A stretch of 64,000 bases of DNA. Origin: DSVZ01 sp964568145. GTDB taxonomy: Bacteria; Verrucomicrobiota; Verrucomicrobiia; Limisphaerales; J093. The position numbers were made by a program, and so were the translations under genes. The stretch lies in contig CAZMOZ010000008.1 of assembly GCA_964568145.1 (NCBI GenBank), positions 124,001 to 188,000 of the forward strand, in the 5' to 3' direction. A model generated the notes under the pieces. The model saw nothing but the letters and a program-made list of their open reading frames with translations, made no database searches and had not been told where the DNA came from. Within the stretch, counting starts at the first letter, position 1, and every line of letters begins with the position of its first letter. This document shows, piece by piece, positions 8,327 through 17,874 of the stretch.

Positions 8327-9754
8327 ATGCGTTCCACGTTTTTCACCTGTCTCGGGCTGGCCCTGGCCGCCTTGAACCTCCGCGCCGCCGCCCCGCTGGC
8401 CTTGCATCCGGACAACCCGCATTACTTCCTGTGGCGCGGGCAACCGGCGATCCTCATCACCTCCGGCGAGCATTACGGCGCGGTGTTGAACCTGGATTTC
8501 GATTTCCGGAAGTACCTCGACACGCTGGCCCAGGACAGCCTGAACAACACCCGCACCTTCACCGGCGTGTACTGCGAGGCGCCCGGCGCCTTCAACATCG
8601 CCCGCAACACGCTGGCTCCGGCGCCCGGCCGCCTGGTCTGTCCGTGGGCGCGCAGCGACCAGTCCGGCTACCGGAACGGCGGGAACAAGTTCGACCTCAC
8701 CCGCTGGGATGCGGCGTATTTCGAGCGGCTCAAGGTATTCCTGGCCCACGCCTCGCAGCGCGGCGTGGTGGTGGAGTTGAACCTGTTCTGCCCGTTTTAC
8801 GAGGACTCGATGTGGCTGCTCAGCCCGATGAACGCCATCAACAACGTGAACGGCGTCGGCAACGTGGCGCGCACGAACGTGTACACCCTCGACCGCCACG
8901 GCGGCCTGCTGGCGGTGCAGGAAGCGTTGGTCCGCAAGCTGGTCACGGAGTTGAAGGACTTCGACAACCTGTACTACGAAATCTGCAACGAGCCGTACTT
9001 CGGCGGCGTGACGATGGCCTGGCAGCACCGCATCGCCGACGTGATCGTCGAGACAGAGCGCGCGCTCGGCGTGCGGCACCTGATCTCGATGAACATCGCC
9101 AACGACAAGGCCAGGGTCGAGATTCCCCACCCGGCGGTCTCGATCTTCAACTTCCACTACGCCTACCCACCCGACACCGTGGCGATGAACTACGGCCTGA
9201 ACAAGGTCATCGGCGACAACGAAACCGGCTTTCGCGGCACGAACGACCTGCCCTACCGCGTTGAGGCGTGGAGTTTCCTTTTGGCCGGCGGCGGGCTGTT
9301 CAACCACCTCGATTACTCATTCGTGGCCGGGCACGAGGACGGCACCTTCGTGTACCCCGCCAGCCAGCCCGGCGGCGGAAATCCGGTCTGGCGCCGCCAG
9401 ATGAAAATCCTCGGCGACTTCCTGCGCGGCTTCGACTTCATCCGCATGAAGCCCGCCGCCGAGGCGATCGCGGGCGGCGTGCCGGCGGGCCACCGGGCCT
9501 ACGCGCTGGCCGAATCGGGCAAGGCGTACGCGCTTTACCTCGCGCGTGACACAAAAGACAAAAACGCGCCCGCCAGCCAGCAAACCGCCACGCTGCAACT
9601 CCGGCTGCCCGCCGGCGACTACACTGCCGAGTGGGTGAACCCGCGCACCGGCCAGGTGGACAAGCGGGAAGCTGTTCGCGCGACCGGCGACGCCACGGCG
9701 CTGGCCAGCCCGGTGTATGAAGAAGACGTGGCACTGCGGCTGCGGCGCTCGTGA
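8327..9754 (+). CDS. Secreted GH5-like glycoside hydrolase with C-terminal putative collagen-binding domain
   Basis: The 475-residue product starts with a signal peptide (FFTCLGLALAALNLRAAA). The body is a TIM barrel of clan GH-A type: EICNEP places the likely acid/base at Glu222 and GDNETGF the likely nucleophile at Glu299, the expected beta-4 and beta-7 positions. The C-terminal 90 residues (GDYTAEWVNPRTGQVDKRE) resemble the small beta domain called putative collagen-binding domain in family members. The ATG at 8327 is preferred because it puts the signal peptide at the terminus. It stands alone on this strand. The substrate cannot be told from the sequence; plant or algal polysaccharide side chains are plausible. 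Confidence 0.82.
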   Translation: MRSTFFTCLGLALAALNLRAAAPLALHPDNPHYFLWRGQPAILITSGEHYGAVLNLDFDFRKYLDTLAQDSLNNTRTFTGVYCEAPGAFNIARNTLAPAPGRLVCPWARSDQSGYRNGGNKFDLTRWDAAYFERLKVFLAHASQRGVVVELNLFCPFYEDSMWLLSPMNAINNVNGVGNVARTNVYTLDRHGGLLAVQEALVRKLVTELKDFDNLYYEICNEPYFGGVTMAWQHRIADVIVETERALGVRHLISMNIANDKARVEIPHPAVSIFNFHYAYPPDTVAMNYGLNKVIGDNETGFRGTNDLPYRVEAWSFLLAGGGLFNHLDYSFVAGHEDGTFVYPASQPGGGNPVWRRQMKILGDFLRGFDFIRMKPAAEAIAGGVPAGHRAYALAESGKAYALYLARDTKDKNAPASQQTATLQLRLPAGDYTAEWVNPRTGQVDKREAVRATGDATALASPVYEEDVALRLRRS

Positions 9755-9858
9755 GGCCGCAGCAGGAAAGTCGAAAGACAAAGGGTCGCCTCTTGAACCA
9801 TGCACCATCCAGAATTTCAATGGCCACCCCACACTCTGGGGAGCTAAACTTCGGTTAA

Positions 9859-11592
9859 ATGCTGACCCGCCTGCGCATCAGGAATTTCAAGCGGTTCGAA
9901 GACGCCGACATCGAATTGGGCCAGACGGTGGTCTTCATCGGTCCCAACAACTCCGGAAAAACCACGGCGTTGCAAGCGCTGGCGCTCTGGGAGGTGGGGT
10001 TGCGCAAATGGAATGAGCGTCGGCTGGGAAAGACCTCGCCCGAAAAGCGACCCGGGGTCACGATCAACCGCCGCGACCTAATTGCCCTCCCGGTGCCCGA
10101 TGCGAACCTGCTCTGGCGCAACCTGCATGTCCGGGATGCGCGACGGACCAACGGCAGGCTGGAAACGCGCAACATCCGGTTGGACGTCATCGTGGAAGGT
10201 CTCACCGCGGGGAAGACCTGGTCTTGCGGCCTGGAATTTGACTACGCCAACGAGGAGTCTTTTTACTGCCGTCCCTTGCGGTTGAGCGACGACAGGTCGC
10301 CCCAGCGAATGCCCATCCCCACCGAGGCCTCCGACACACGGTTTGCCTTTCTTCCCCCCATGTCCGGCCTGGCGGCCACGGAACCCAAGTGGGAAACCGG
10401 GCGCATCAACGTGCTGCTCGGTGAGGGACAGACTGCCCAAGTCCTCCGCAATCTTTGCTATCAGCTTTACGAACAACCAGATCCCCAAATGGCTTGGAGC
10501 AAGGTCCGTCAACACGTGGCGTCTCTTTTTGGCGTTGAACTCCAAGCGCCACAGTTCATCAGGGAACGAGGCGAAATCACGATGACCTACCGCGAACCGG
10601 GCGGTTGTGTCCTTGATCTCGCGAGCGCTGGACGTGGTTTGCAGCAGACGCTCTTGCTGCTGGCCCATCTTTACGCCAATCCGAAAACGGTCCTCCTGCT
10701 GGATGAGCCTGATGCGCACCTCGAAGTGCTGCGCCAGCGACAGATTTACCAGCTCCTGACCGACTTGGCTTTACAGCAGGGATCCCAGGTGATCGCCGCG
10801 AGCCACTCGGAAGTTGTCCTCAACGAGGCGGCCAACCGGGATGTGGTCATCGCCTTCGTGGGACGGCCGCATCGCATGGATGACCGCGGACAACAGGTCC
10901 TCAAGGCATTGACCGACATCGGCTTTGACCACTACTACCAAGCTGATCTGAAAGGCTGGGTGCTGTACTTGGAAGGCTCCACAGATCTGGCCATCCTCCG
11001 GGCTTTTGCCAAACTTTTTAATCACCCCGTCGCTGAGGAACTCGAACAGCCGTTTGTGCATTACCTGACCAACAACCTCCCACAGCGTGCCCGGGATCAT
11101 TTCTTCGCCTTGCAGGAAGCACGGACCGACTTGGTCGGCATTGCGCTGTTCGACCGCTTGGAAAAGTCCTTGCAAACAGATACGCCGCTCACCGAGTTGA
11201 TGTGGCAGAAGCGGGAAGTTGAAAACTACCTCTGTCAGGAGGGTGTTTTGCTAGCCTATGCACGGCACGATCAACCGGATGATCTGTTCGGACGGGCGGA
11301 GTCAACGCGGCGCGAACAAATCATGCGCCAATGTATTGCCGAAGTAACCAGCGCATTGGAAACTCTGGGGCGTCCCGGGCCTTGGTCGGACGACATCAAA
11401 GCCAGCGACGAATTTTTAACCCCCGTTTTTGAACGATACTTCAAAAAGCTAGGCCTGCCCAACCTGCTCAGGAAGACCGATTATCATATTCTTGCCGGGC
11501 TCGTGCCAAAAGATCAGATGTCCCCCGAAGTCATGGAAAAGCTGGATGCCATCCTGGCTGTTGCCCGGAAGGCCAGGCCCGGCGGAGAATAG
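9859..11592 (+). CDS. OLD-family-like ATPase with degenerate TOPRIM domain
   Basis: The 577-residue protein has an ABC/SMC-type ATPase head: Walker A GPNNSGKTT (28-36), a signature-like LASAGRGLQQ, Walker B LLLDEPDAHLE (Asp282, Glu283) and an H-loop ASHSEV. A TOPRIM-like nuclease domain follows, beginning with LYLEGSTDLAIL (Glu372). Where OLD nucleases carry Asp-x-Asp, this protein has FDRLEK (Asp432), so the metal site looks incomplete. Many OLD-like proteins defend against phage or act with a partner gene, but here both neighbours are unrelated. Codon third positions look less GC-rich than those of neighbours, consistent with horizontal acquisition. Nuclease activity is doubtful; ATPase function looks intact. 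Confidence 0.85.
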   Translation: MLTRLRIRNFKRFEDADIELGQTVVFIGPNNSGKTTALQALALWEVGLRKWNERRLGKTSPEKRPGVTINRRDLIALPVPDANLLWRNLHVRDARRTNGRLETRNIRLDVIVEGLTAGKTWSCGLEFDYANEESFYCRPLRLSDDRSPQRMPIPTEASDTRFAFLPPMSGLAATEPKWETGRINVLLGEGQTAQVLRNLCYQLYEQPDPQMAWSKVRQHVASLFGVELQAPQFIRERGEITMTYREPGGCVLDLASAGRGLQQTLLLLAHLYANPKTVLLLDEPDAHLEVLRQRQIYQLLTDLALQQGSQVIAASHSEVVLNEAANRDVVIAFVGRPHRMDDRGQQVLKALTDIGFDHYYQADLKGWVLYLEGSTDLAILRAFAKLFNHPVAEELEQPFVHYLTNNLPQRARDHFFALQEARTDLVGIALFDRLEKSLQTDTPLTELMWQKREVENYLCQEGVLLAYARHDQPDDLFGRAESTRREQIMRQCIAEVTSALETLGRPGPWSDDIKASDEFLTPVFERYFKKLGLPNLLRKTDYHILAGLVPKDQMSPEVMEKLDAILAVARKARPGGE

Positions 11593-11778
11593 CAGCTTCT
11601 CCACTGTCCAAGCCGCATGTTGCTTGGTTGGGGGCTCCTCTGACGCCCCGCCTCCCCGATCAAGGCCGATCCAGACTGACCTGCCAAGGGTCCAAAACTT
11701 AAAAGGCGACGCGTGATAGTTATCGTCAATGCGTGATCAATCCAAGCTGTTCTCTAACCGTGGTTTGGATAAAATGGG

Positions 11779-13521
11779 TCACTTGGTGCTGGACGCTTTC
11801 AGTTCAACGATGCCCCACAGGCTCAGCGCGGGGACGGTCACGGTTCCATCCACCACAGGCAGGTTCAGCGGCTGCGCTTCCGATTCCCCATAGCGGCAGG
11901 TCGTCGCCCCCGGCACGCCCAGCGCCTTCAGATCAAGCCGCACGCGCACGCCGGCCTGCGGCGCCACGTCGTCGCGGTCGGGGCGATACTGGTAGTTCAG
12001 CAGATGCACCATCGCCGCGCCGGGACGTGTCCGGGCCAGCGCGCGCACCGGACCGGCGGCGGATACGCGGACGGCGGGCCGGACCTGCGCCAGCGCCTCG
12101 GCGACGGTGCCCAGCACGCGAAGCCGGGAGGCGTGCCGTTCCAGAAGTTCGCGGTCGGCGGGCAGCAAACTTTCCCGTTCTGGCGCCAGCACCGGCACGT
12201 CAGGCGCGAAGTTCTCCGCGCGCAGCGGGTGGTTCACGATTTCGTCGCCGCCGAGGAGCAGGCGGTACGAGACGTTCGTGGCGGCGAGCGTTTCGGCCAG
12301 TTGGAACCACCGGCCGGGGTCGCGCACGAACGCGCGGTGTGGCAGCACAACCGCGAGGTCGGCGTGGCTCTCGAAACCGTCGAAGAGTCCGGCGTTGCGC
12401 CGCACGAAGCGGTAGAGCGGGGCGAACTTCTCCGCCGGGCCCTCGTACCAATGCGTGCCTTTCTCCGGCGTGTAGCACCACTGCCGGTGTGGGGCCATGA
12501 AGTTGTGGCCGGCCGCGTAGCCCAGCGCGATCCAGCCGCGCACCAGGCCGGGCAGCGAATGCTCCTTGATGAAGGCCCAGTCGTGGCCGCTGGCGGTCGA
12601 GGCGTACGCGCGGCCGACGGCGTCGGCCAGCCGGTAGGCGAACAGCGGCCGGTCGCTGAAGCGGCGCGCGGCGGCCTCGTGATCGGTCTCCGCACTGAAG
12701 AGATCCAGCATGTGGTGGTCGCTCAGATGCCGGGGCCAGAGCAGGCCGGCGTTGGCGCCTAGGGGCACGGGCCGGCCTGCGGTCTGGGTGGCGAGTTCGC
12801 GCAGCTCCCGCATGAAGGCCGCCTGGGCGCGGCATTGGTAGATCGTCCAGTGATCCCAGAGCGGATGCTGTGGCGCGCGGCGCCGGCCCTGGACGTCTTC
12901 CGCCAGCCACCGCCGCACTTCCTGGCGGTAATCGAAGGTGCCGGGGTTCCCGATGGGGTGCCGGCGAAGCTCTTCCGCCGGCAGCGTGGCCAGGTAGCCG
13001 CGAAAGCCGTTCACGCACCGCTCGCAAAAGCAGATGCCCAGCCACAGCCCGCCCGCCGTGCCCAGGTGGTCGTCAATGTGCACGCCGTCCGCGCCGGCCC
13101 GGACCGTCTCGACCACGCGCTCGCGGATGAACTCGCGGAAGTTCGGCTGCGCGGTGCAGCACCACCAGTACGGAATGCCCTGGTGCTGGTGATCGGTCAG
13201 CCAGGGTACCTTCACCGGTTTGCCATCCACATCCCGGCAGAGGCCCTGCTCGTATGTGTCCGGAAAGCGGCGGTGGTAGCCCGCGAACTCGGTGACCATG
13301 CCCACGCTCCCGAAGAACTTCAGCCCGGCGGCCTCGGCGCGCGACCTGGCGTTCGGCGTGCCGCCCCAGGCCACCACGGTGGCGTCGTAGGCTTCGTACG
13401 TCGCGCGATTGGCCTGGTACATGAAGACAACGTCGGAGCGTTTCAACACCGCGCCGGCGGCGGGCAGAGCCAGGCCAAGCAGCAACAAGAGCCGGATGGG
13501 GAACGGGGACTTCAAGTTCAT
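11779..13521 (-). CDS. Secreted TIM-barrel protein, glycoside-hydrolase-like
   Basis: A signal peptide (LLLLLGLALPAAGA) precedes a 560-residue mature protein. The sequence reads as a TIM barrel: VVAWGGTPNARSRAEAAG, GADGVHIDDHLG with an Asp-Asp pair after a beta strand, PLGANAG and FSAETDHE. An FCERC motif follows near residue 190. The C-terminal part (PALSLWGIVELKAS) looks like the beta-sandwich that closes GH42/GH-A-type enzymes. No family can be named with certainty; beta-galactosidase-like or alpha-amylase-superfamily-like hydrolases are the nearest. It is transcribed convergently with the OLD-like gene. Confidence 0.75.
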   Translation of the reverse strand: MNLKSPFPIRLLLLLGLALPAAGAVLKRSDVVFMYQANRATYEAYDATVVAWGGTPNARSRAEAAGLKFFGSVGMVTEFAGYHRRFPDTYEQGLCRDVDGKPVKVPWLTDHQHQGIPYWWCCTAQPNFREFIRERVVETVRAGADGVHIDDHLGTAGGLWLGICFCERCVNGFRGYLATLPAEELRRHPIGNPGTFDYRQEVRRWLAEDVQGRRRAPQHPLWDHWTIYQCRAQAAFMRELRELATQTAGRPVPLGANAGLLWPRHLSDHHMLDLFSAETDHEAAARRFSDRPLFAYRLADAVGRAYASTASGHDWAFIKEHSLPGLVRGWIALGYAAGHNFMAPHRQWCYTPEKGTHWYEGPAEKFAPLYRFVRRNAGLFDGFESHADLAVVLPHRAFVRDPGRWFQLAETLAATNVSYRLLLGGDEIVNHPLRAENFAPDVPVLAPERESLLPADRELLERHASRLRVLGTVAEALAQVRPAVRVSAAGPVRALARTRPGAAMVHLLNYQYRPDRDDVAPQAGVRVRLDLKALGVPGATTCRYGESEAQPLNLPVVDGTVTVPALSLWGIVELKASSTK

Positions 13522-13625
13522 GTCGGGGACAGGTTCGCTTCAGGTTTGCCGGCCTGCAACCGCCGGCGCTTGCTTGAGGCTCGGGCGTGCCGCCGGAAGC
13601 AGCACCCGACGACGGACTTGGCGGG

Positions 13626-13865
13626 TCAAGTGCCCGTGGCTGCCGGAGACGATGCGATCCTCAATTCGATGGAGGCGATGTGATGGGTGGGGATGATCTG
13701 GAGGCCCTTGCCGTCCGGCTTCACCCACAACACCCAGTCCCGAGCGGGCGGCATGAAGAGGTAATCCGGGTGGGTGACGGTTATCGCCTCGCCGCTGCTG
13801 AGGCGCAGCGTGCAGTGCTGCCAGCGTTGACTGAAGAGCGTCGAAAGAATCTCGTCGTTGCTCAT
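13626..13865 (-). CDS. Small conserved protein of unknown function
   Basis: The 79-residue product has the pattern of a small beta-rich family I recall from planctomycetes and verrucomicrobia: an N-terminal helix, then LRLSSGEAITVTHPDYLFM, WVLWVKPDG and a closing IIPTHHIASIELR. The order of short strands suggests an SH3/LSm-like barrel, but this is inference. No signal peptide, catalytic motif or partner is evident. The ATG at 13865 is preferred over 13874 because the conserved part begins immediately after it. It sits alone between two secreted proteins on the same strand. Confidence 0.6.
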   Translation of the reverse strand: MSNDEILSTLFSQRWQHCTLRLSSGEAITVTHPDYLFMPPARDWVLWVKPDGKGLQIIPTHHIASIELRIASSPAATGT

Positions 13866-14072
13866 CCGCCGCAAGCTAGTCCGCGCCGGTCGGGAGCCGT
13901 CAACCGCGGCCGACCGCGTCAGACGGGAAACGCCCCGGCGGGTTCAATCGGACAGGCGGTTCCGTAATGTCTTTCGAACTCTTTGCGGAAAGCTGCAGAC
14001 ATGCTGTCCGCCTTCAAGCTCAGCAGGGCCTGTGCAAGTCAGCGGACAGGAGTATCCGCACTCCGGTGCGCT

Positions 14073-16187
14073 TCATTGTCGCAACCGGAAGTAACCGGTG
14101 TTGCCGGTCGTCGGTACGGAAACCGAATTGCCCGTCACGCCGCCGACCGGGGTCCAGACCGCCGGCGCGAGCGCGGGCGAGGCTTCCAGCGTGAAGCCGG
14201 TGGCGCTGGCCGGCCAGGAGATCGTGACCGTGTCGCCGGTCCGCGCGATGCTCAACGCCGGCCGCTCAGGCGGCGGAGCCGACATCGAGTACAGGCCGAA
14301 GTTGTCCAGCCCGAAGTACCAGCTATCCGTGCCGGCATGGGCGAAGCGGAACCGCACCGCCGGCTGGTTGTCCGCCTGCGGCAGCCGGTACAGCTCGATG
14401 CGTTTGGACTCGACGGGGTCGTCGTTGACCCGGGCCTGGAGGTACAGCGCCAGGTCCGGGCTGATGGCGGCGCCGATGAATGCCCCGTAGGTGCCGCCCT
14501 TTTCCTCGAAGGTGTCGGGATCGGTGTACCGGGCCACGTCACCATGCTCGGCGGTGAAGGTGGCCACGGCGTCCACGGTGACTTCGCCGGTGACTTCGTT
14601 GGTGACGCGGACGATGTCCGGGGCATCGAGGAAGTAGGCTAGGGGCAGCCAGGTCTGGCCACGGTCCACCGAGTACTCGATGGCGGCGAGGCTGTCTTGG
14701 TTTTGCTCCCAGAGGCTGTGGAAGGCAAGGTGGACGTCCGTCTTGCCAGTCAGGTCGAAGTCGGGCGTGAACAAGTAGAGCACCTGGCTGCGGCCGTTGC
14801 GGTAGCCGGAGTTGCCGAAGACGAAGCGGCCACTGGCCAGGGGCTGGTCATAGACCCGGCCGCTGACTACGTTGAAGGGGTTGACCGAAAGCACCCGGCG
14901 GTAGTCGGTCTCCCAGTCGTCCGGGTTGTCGGGGTTGCTGTAGGTGACGAAGGAGCCGGTGAACCGGTCGGCGGCGACCACGACCCAATTGGCGTAGCTG
15001 GCCGAGTCAAGGTTGCCCAGATCGGGCTCCGGGTTCTGCACGTCGGTGTAGCTCACGCTGGTCCAGCCCGCCGGCAACTGCCCTTCCGGCGTGGCGTCGA
15101 AGTTCTCGAAGTACAGCGGCGCGGGCAGGACGATGTTCCGGTAGGCGCCCACGACGAACGTGACCTCGTTGGTCACCTCGTTGGGCGGCGTGGCGTTGTC
15201 CGCAAACACCAGCCGGAAGACGTTGGCAGAGCCGCTCGGGAAGAGGGTCGCGTTGGTGTAGGTGATCGTCACCAGGTCATCCTGCTGCGCCAGGTGATGC
15301 GTCACCACGGCGCCGTTCAGGCGCAACACAACCGATCCCGGCACCACCTGGCTGGTGCCGTTGCGGATCGTGGCGCGGTACGTAACATTGGGCAGTTGGT
15401 TGACGGCGCCCGGCGCGGGCTGGACGGAGACCACCCGGGGAATGGTCGGCGCGGGCGCGGTCACCGCGAACGGCTCGGACGCCAGCACGGTGTAACCGTC
15501 GTTCTCGAGGAAGAACACGACGTAATTGCCGGCGTTCGTCAGGCCGTTGGCGAACGTCACGCTGCCCTCGGTCAGTCCGGTGGTTCCTGTCTGGGTGCCG
15601 TCCACATAGCGCCACAGCGTGGCGCTCGGTCCGCCGCCGGGCGTCTGCCCTTCCTTGTAGATGCCGATCCAGTCCAGCCGGTTGCCCGGACCGTTCAGGA
15701 AGCTGACCTGGACGGCCTCACCGGTCACGTACACACGCTTGTCGGTGCGCACCAGCGGCCAGCCGGGATCCACGACCGTGAAGGTGGTGCTCGCCAGAAT
15801 GGTGTAGCCGTCATTGCGCAGGAAATGCGCGGTCCAGGTGCCTGCGAGGTTCAACCCGCCGGCAAAGGTCACCGTGCCCTCGCGCAGCCCCACGTTGCCC
15901 TGCTGGGTGTTGTCCACGTAAAACCAGCGGGTCGAGGGCACCGAACCGGGCGCGGTCCCTTCGGGGTAGATGCCGATCCAGTCCAGACGGTTCCCGGGGC
16001 CGTTGGCGAAACTGATGACAATGTCCTCGCCGGCGTAATAGGTGGTGTGGTTGGAAATCAGCGAAGGCGTCTGGGCCAGCGCGCCGGTCATGGCAGCCAG
16101 GCCAAGGCCGGCGCGCCACGTCGCGGCCAGGACCCGCTTCCAGGCGGAGGCGGTTGGGAACTTCACGGAGGTTGTTTTCATGCGCAT
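14073..16187 (-). CDS. Large secreted protein with two tandem Ig-like repeats and a jelly-roll-like domain
   Basis: The 704-residue product begins with a signal peptide ending near GALAQ. Residues about 40-235 are two copies of a roughly 95-residue beta domain: both contain the pattern NGPGNRLDWIGIY, then a WxYVD phrase, then LxEGxVTF and NDGYTxLAS. An Ig-like domain follows (VNQLPNVTYRATIRNG), and then a region starting YFENFDATPEGQLPAGW that resembles cleaved-adhesin/MAM-type beta domains with aromatic-rich strands. The C-terminus (FTLEASPALAPAVWTPV to GYFRLRQ) matches a short closing domain common on secreted verrucomicrobial proteins. It is probably an extracellular or surface protein of unknown ligand. 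An ATG at 16181 is an alternative start. Confidence 0.78.
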   Translation of the reverse strand: MRMKTTSVKFPTASAWKRVLAATWRAGLGLAAMTGALAQTPSLISNHTTYYAGEDIVISFANGPGNRLDWIGIYPEGTAPGSVPSTRWFYVDNTQQGNVGLREGTVTFAGGLNLAGTWTAHFLRNDGYTILASTTFTVVDPGWPLVRTDKRVYVTGEAVQVSFLNGPGNRLDWIGIYKEGQTPGGGPSATLWRYVDGTQTGTTGLTEGSVTFANGLTNAGNYVVFFLENDGYTVLASEPFAVTAPAPTIPRVVSVQPAPGAVNQLPNVTYRATIRNGTSQVVPGSVVLRLNGAVVTHHLAQQDDLVTITYTNATLFPSGSANVFRLVFADNATPPNEVTNEVTFVVGAYRNIVLPAPLYFENFDATPEGQLPAGWTSVSYTDVQNPEPDLGNLDSASYANWVVVAADRFTGSFVTYSNPDNPDDWETDYRRVLSVNPFNVVSGRVYDQPLASGRFVFGNSGYRNGRSQVLYLFTPDFDLTGKTDVHLAFHSLWEQNQDSLAAIEYSVDRGQTWLPLAYFLDAPDIVRVTNEVTGEVTVDAVATFTAEHGDVARYTDPDTFEEKGGTYGAFIGAAISPDLALYLQARVNDDPVESKRIELYRLPQADNQPAVRFRFAHAGTDSWYFGLDNFGLYSMSAPPPERPALSIARTGDTVTISWPASATGFTLEASPALAPAVWTPVGGVTGNSVSVPTTGNTGYFRLRQ

Positions 16188-16248
16188 TTGTTGTTGGGAC
16201 TGTTTCGGACCGGACTTGAATTGAAAAAACGCCAGCGCGACACCCAAG

Positions 16249-16755
16249 TCAAGGCGTGCAAATTATCGCCGGCTGGCCGTTCGGGCCGGCGGTCAGCCAT
16301 TCGCTCACGATTCGCTCCGCCTCCGGGCTGGTGAGCGGGTACCAGCGGGAATCCTGGAGGCGCCGGACAAACCGATGCACCTGCGCCAGCTCGCGCCCCA
16401 TTTCGGGCGACGCGCCGGTGGCCTGCGCCGCCTCCATCTGGCGCTTCAATTCTGGCGAGTACATCTCGAGGTACGCGACGGCGCGCGCGCGCTTGTCGCG
16501 CGGGTTGCCGTTGGTCGCGATCACCACCGCCCGCACCGCGTCCGGCCGGTTGTCGTTCAGGCCGCGGATGGGTGGAATCGCGGTGCGCGGCGCGGTGAAC
16601 AGCCGGCCTTCGCTCTGATCGTAAAAGAACGCGAGGTCCGAACCGCCCGGACCCGGCCGGACAAAGCGGGCGGCCACAACCGCCGCCAGCGCCAGCAAAC
16701 CGAGCGCGGCGGCCAGCTTCATCCCTTGAAGACGCGGATTCACGACGGCGGGCAC
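16249..16755 (-). CDS. Small membrane-anchored protein of unknown function
   Basis: The 168-residue product has one N-terminal hydrophobic helix (LAAALGLLALAAVVAARFV) and an extracytoplasmic domain of about 130 residues. The phrases LAFFYDQSEGRLF, IPPIRGLNDNRPDAVRAVV and YLEMYSPELKRQMEAA recur, as far as I recall, in unnamed proteins from planctomycetes and verrucomicrobia. It lies downstream of the H-X9-DG prepilin gene on the same strand with about 200 bases between, so co-transcription is possible but not shown. An internal ATG at 16722 would shorten it by 11 residues and start right at the hydrophobic helix. Confidence 0.65.
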   Translation of the reverse strand: MPAVVNPRLQGMKLAAALGLLALAAVVAARFVRPGPGGSDLAFFYDQSEGRLFTAPRTAIPPIRGLNDNRPDAVRAVVIATNGNPRDKRARAVAYLEMYSPELKRQMEAAQATGASPEMGRELAQVHRFVRRLQDSRWYPLTSPEAERIVSEWLTAGPNGQPAIICTP

Positions 16756-16953
16756 GGCGCGTTCAACCGGAACGAGGCCGCGGAAGACAACCCATGGACA
16801 CGAAGGCAGACGAAGCCACGGAACACAATCCGCGCGGCGCGGCTGCGCGGTGCCGCGTCAACGAGTTGATCGTCTGGCGTCAGTTGCCAGTGGAGCGAAA
16901 ATCGGCCTGATTCATGTGCATTCGTGTCCATTCGTGGTCGCCGGCGTTCCTCC
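16756..16953. repeat. Intergenic repeat fragments
   Basis: The 198-base gap between the prepilin gene and the small membrane protein carries the phrase tgcattcgtgtccattcgtgg (about 16916-16936) and its rough complement 'cacgaaggcagacgaagccacgg' (about 16799-16821). Together these can pair as an imperfect hairpin. Phrases of this kind are common filler repeats in verrucomicrobial genomes as far as I recall. No gene is seen in the gap. Confidence 0.5.
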
Positions 16954-17826
16954 TCAATGCGGATCGGCCTTGGCCGACCACCAGCAGGTATCCAGCGTGC
17001 AGGGGATGCGGGCGGCGTCGAGCAGCCGGGTGCTGCCGTCGGCGAAGGCGTAGTTGGACTTCCGGTTGTGCCGCAGTGCGCCCTTGTCACCCTGGGCCAC
17101 GCGGTTGAAGCCGGCGGTGAGGTTGTTGCCCAGCTCCTTCCAAATCCACCACCGGTCCTGCGGCCAGACGCCGAAGACGTCGCTGTGGCCGTCGCCGAAC
17201 AGGATCAATTGCGTGGGCCGCTCGACCGAGCTGGCGCGGCAGAGGTTGTTCTCGTAGCCCGCCGGCCGGCCAAACGGCGGAGGCGCGCCGCCGGCCTGCC
17301 AATGGACGTTCACGGCACCGATGCCGCTGGGAAGGTCAATCTCGCCGCTGGCGAACTGGCCCACCACCCACGGGCTGGGCGGGCGGTTCTTGGACGGCCG
17401 GGCTGCGGCGTAAGATTCGTCGTGTTCGGCCGGACAGTCATAGACCTTGGCCGCCCGGCCCAGGTGATTGAAGAGGTACGCCCGCCAGCTCGATTCGAAA
17501 CCGGGGAAGCGGTCCTGGATGGGCGGGTACCAGTCCTGGTTGTCCTGCGCGTAAAGGACAACTGCGAGCGTGAGCTGGCGCAGGTTGCCCAGGCAGGCGA
17601 TCTGCGTCGCCTTGCCCTTGGCCGTGCTGAGCGCGGGCAGCAATAGCGACGCCAGCAGCGCGATGATGGCGATGACCACCAGCAATTCGATGAGCGTGAA
17701 GCCCCGGCCGCCGCACCGGGCTGTAGGGCGGGCGGGCGGGCCGGCAGGGCGGACGCTGGAATGGCATCGGTCAATCACCACGCTCTTGAAGTTACCCCGG
17801 GCAGCGGCCCTGACAAGCGCCAGCAC
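16954..17826 (-). CDS. Prepilin-like H-X9-DG protein
   Basis: The prepilin signature G-FTLIELLVVIAIIALLASL lies near residue 42, followed by the usual LLLPALSTAKGKA helix. Near the C-terminus, H-NRKSNYAFA-DG is an exact H-X9-DG motif, the hallmark of the large DUF1559-type family in planctomycetes and verrucomicrobia. The end, WWSAKADPH, is also typical of these proteins. Total length is 290 residues. The leader is long if ATG 17826 is used, and a GTG further in may be the real start. It is processed by prepilin peptidase and exported; its role is unknown. It is not linked to the assembly genes at 3144-6141. Confidence 0.88.
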   Translation of the reverse strand: MLALVRAAARGNFKSVVIDRCHSSVRPAGPPARPTARCGGRGFTLIELLVVIAIIALLASLLLPALSTAKGKATQIACLGNLRQLTLAVVLYAQDNQDWYPPIQDRFPGFESSWRAYLFNHLGRAAKVYDCPAEHDESYAAARPSKNRPPSPWVVGQFASGEIDLPSGIGAVNVHWQAGGAPPPFGRPAGYENNLCRASSVERPTQLILFGDGHSDVFGVWPQDRWWIWKELGNNLTAGFNRVAQGDKGALRHNRKSNYAFADGSTRLLDAARIPCTLDTCWWSAKADPH

Positions 17827-17874
17827 CGGCGCCGTTCCGAAGTTACCCGGCCGTGACCGGGCCTTTACGGGCGG

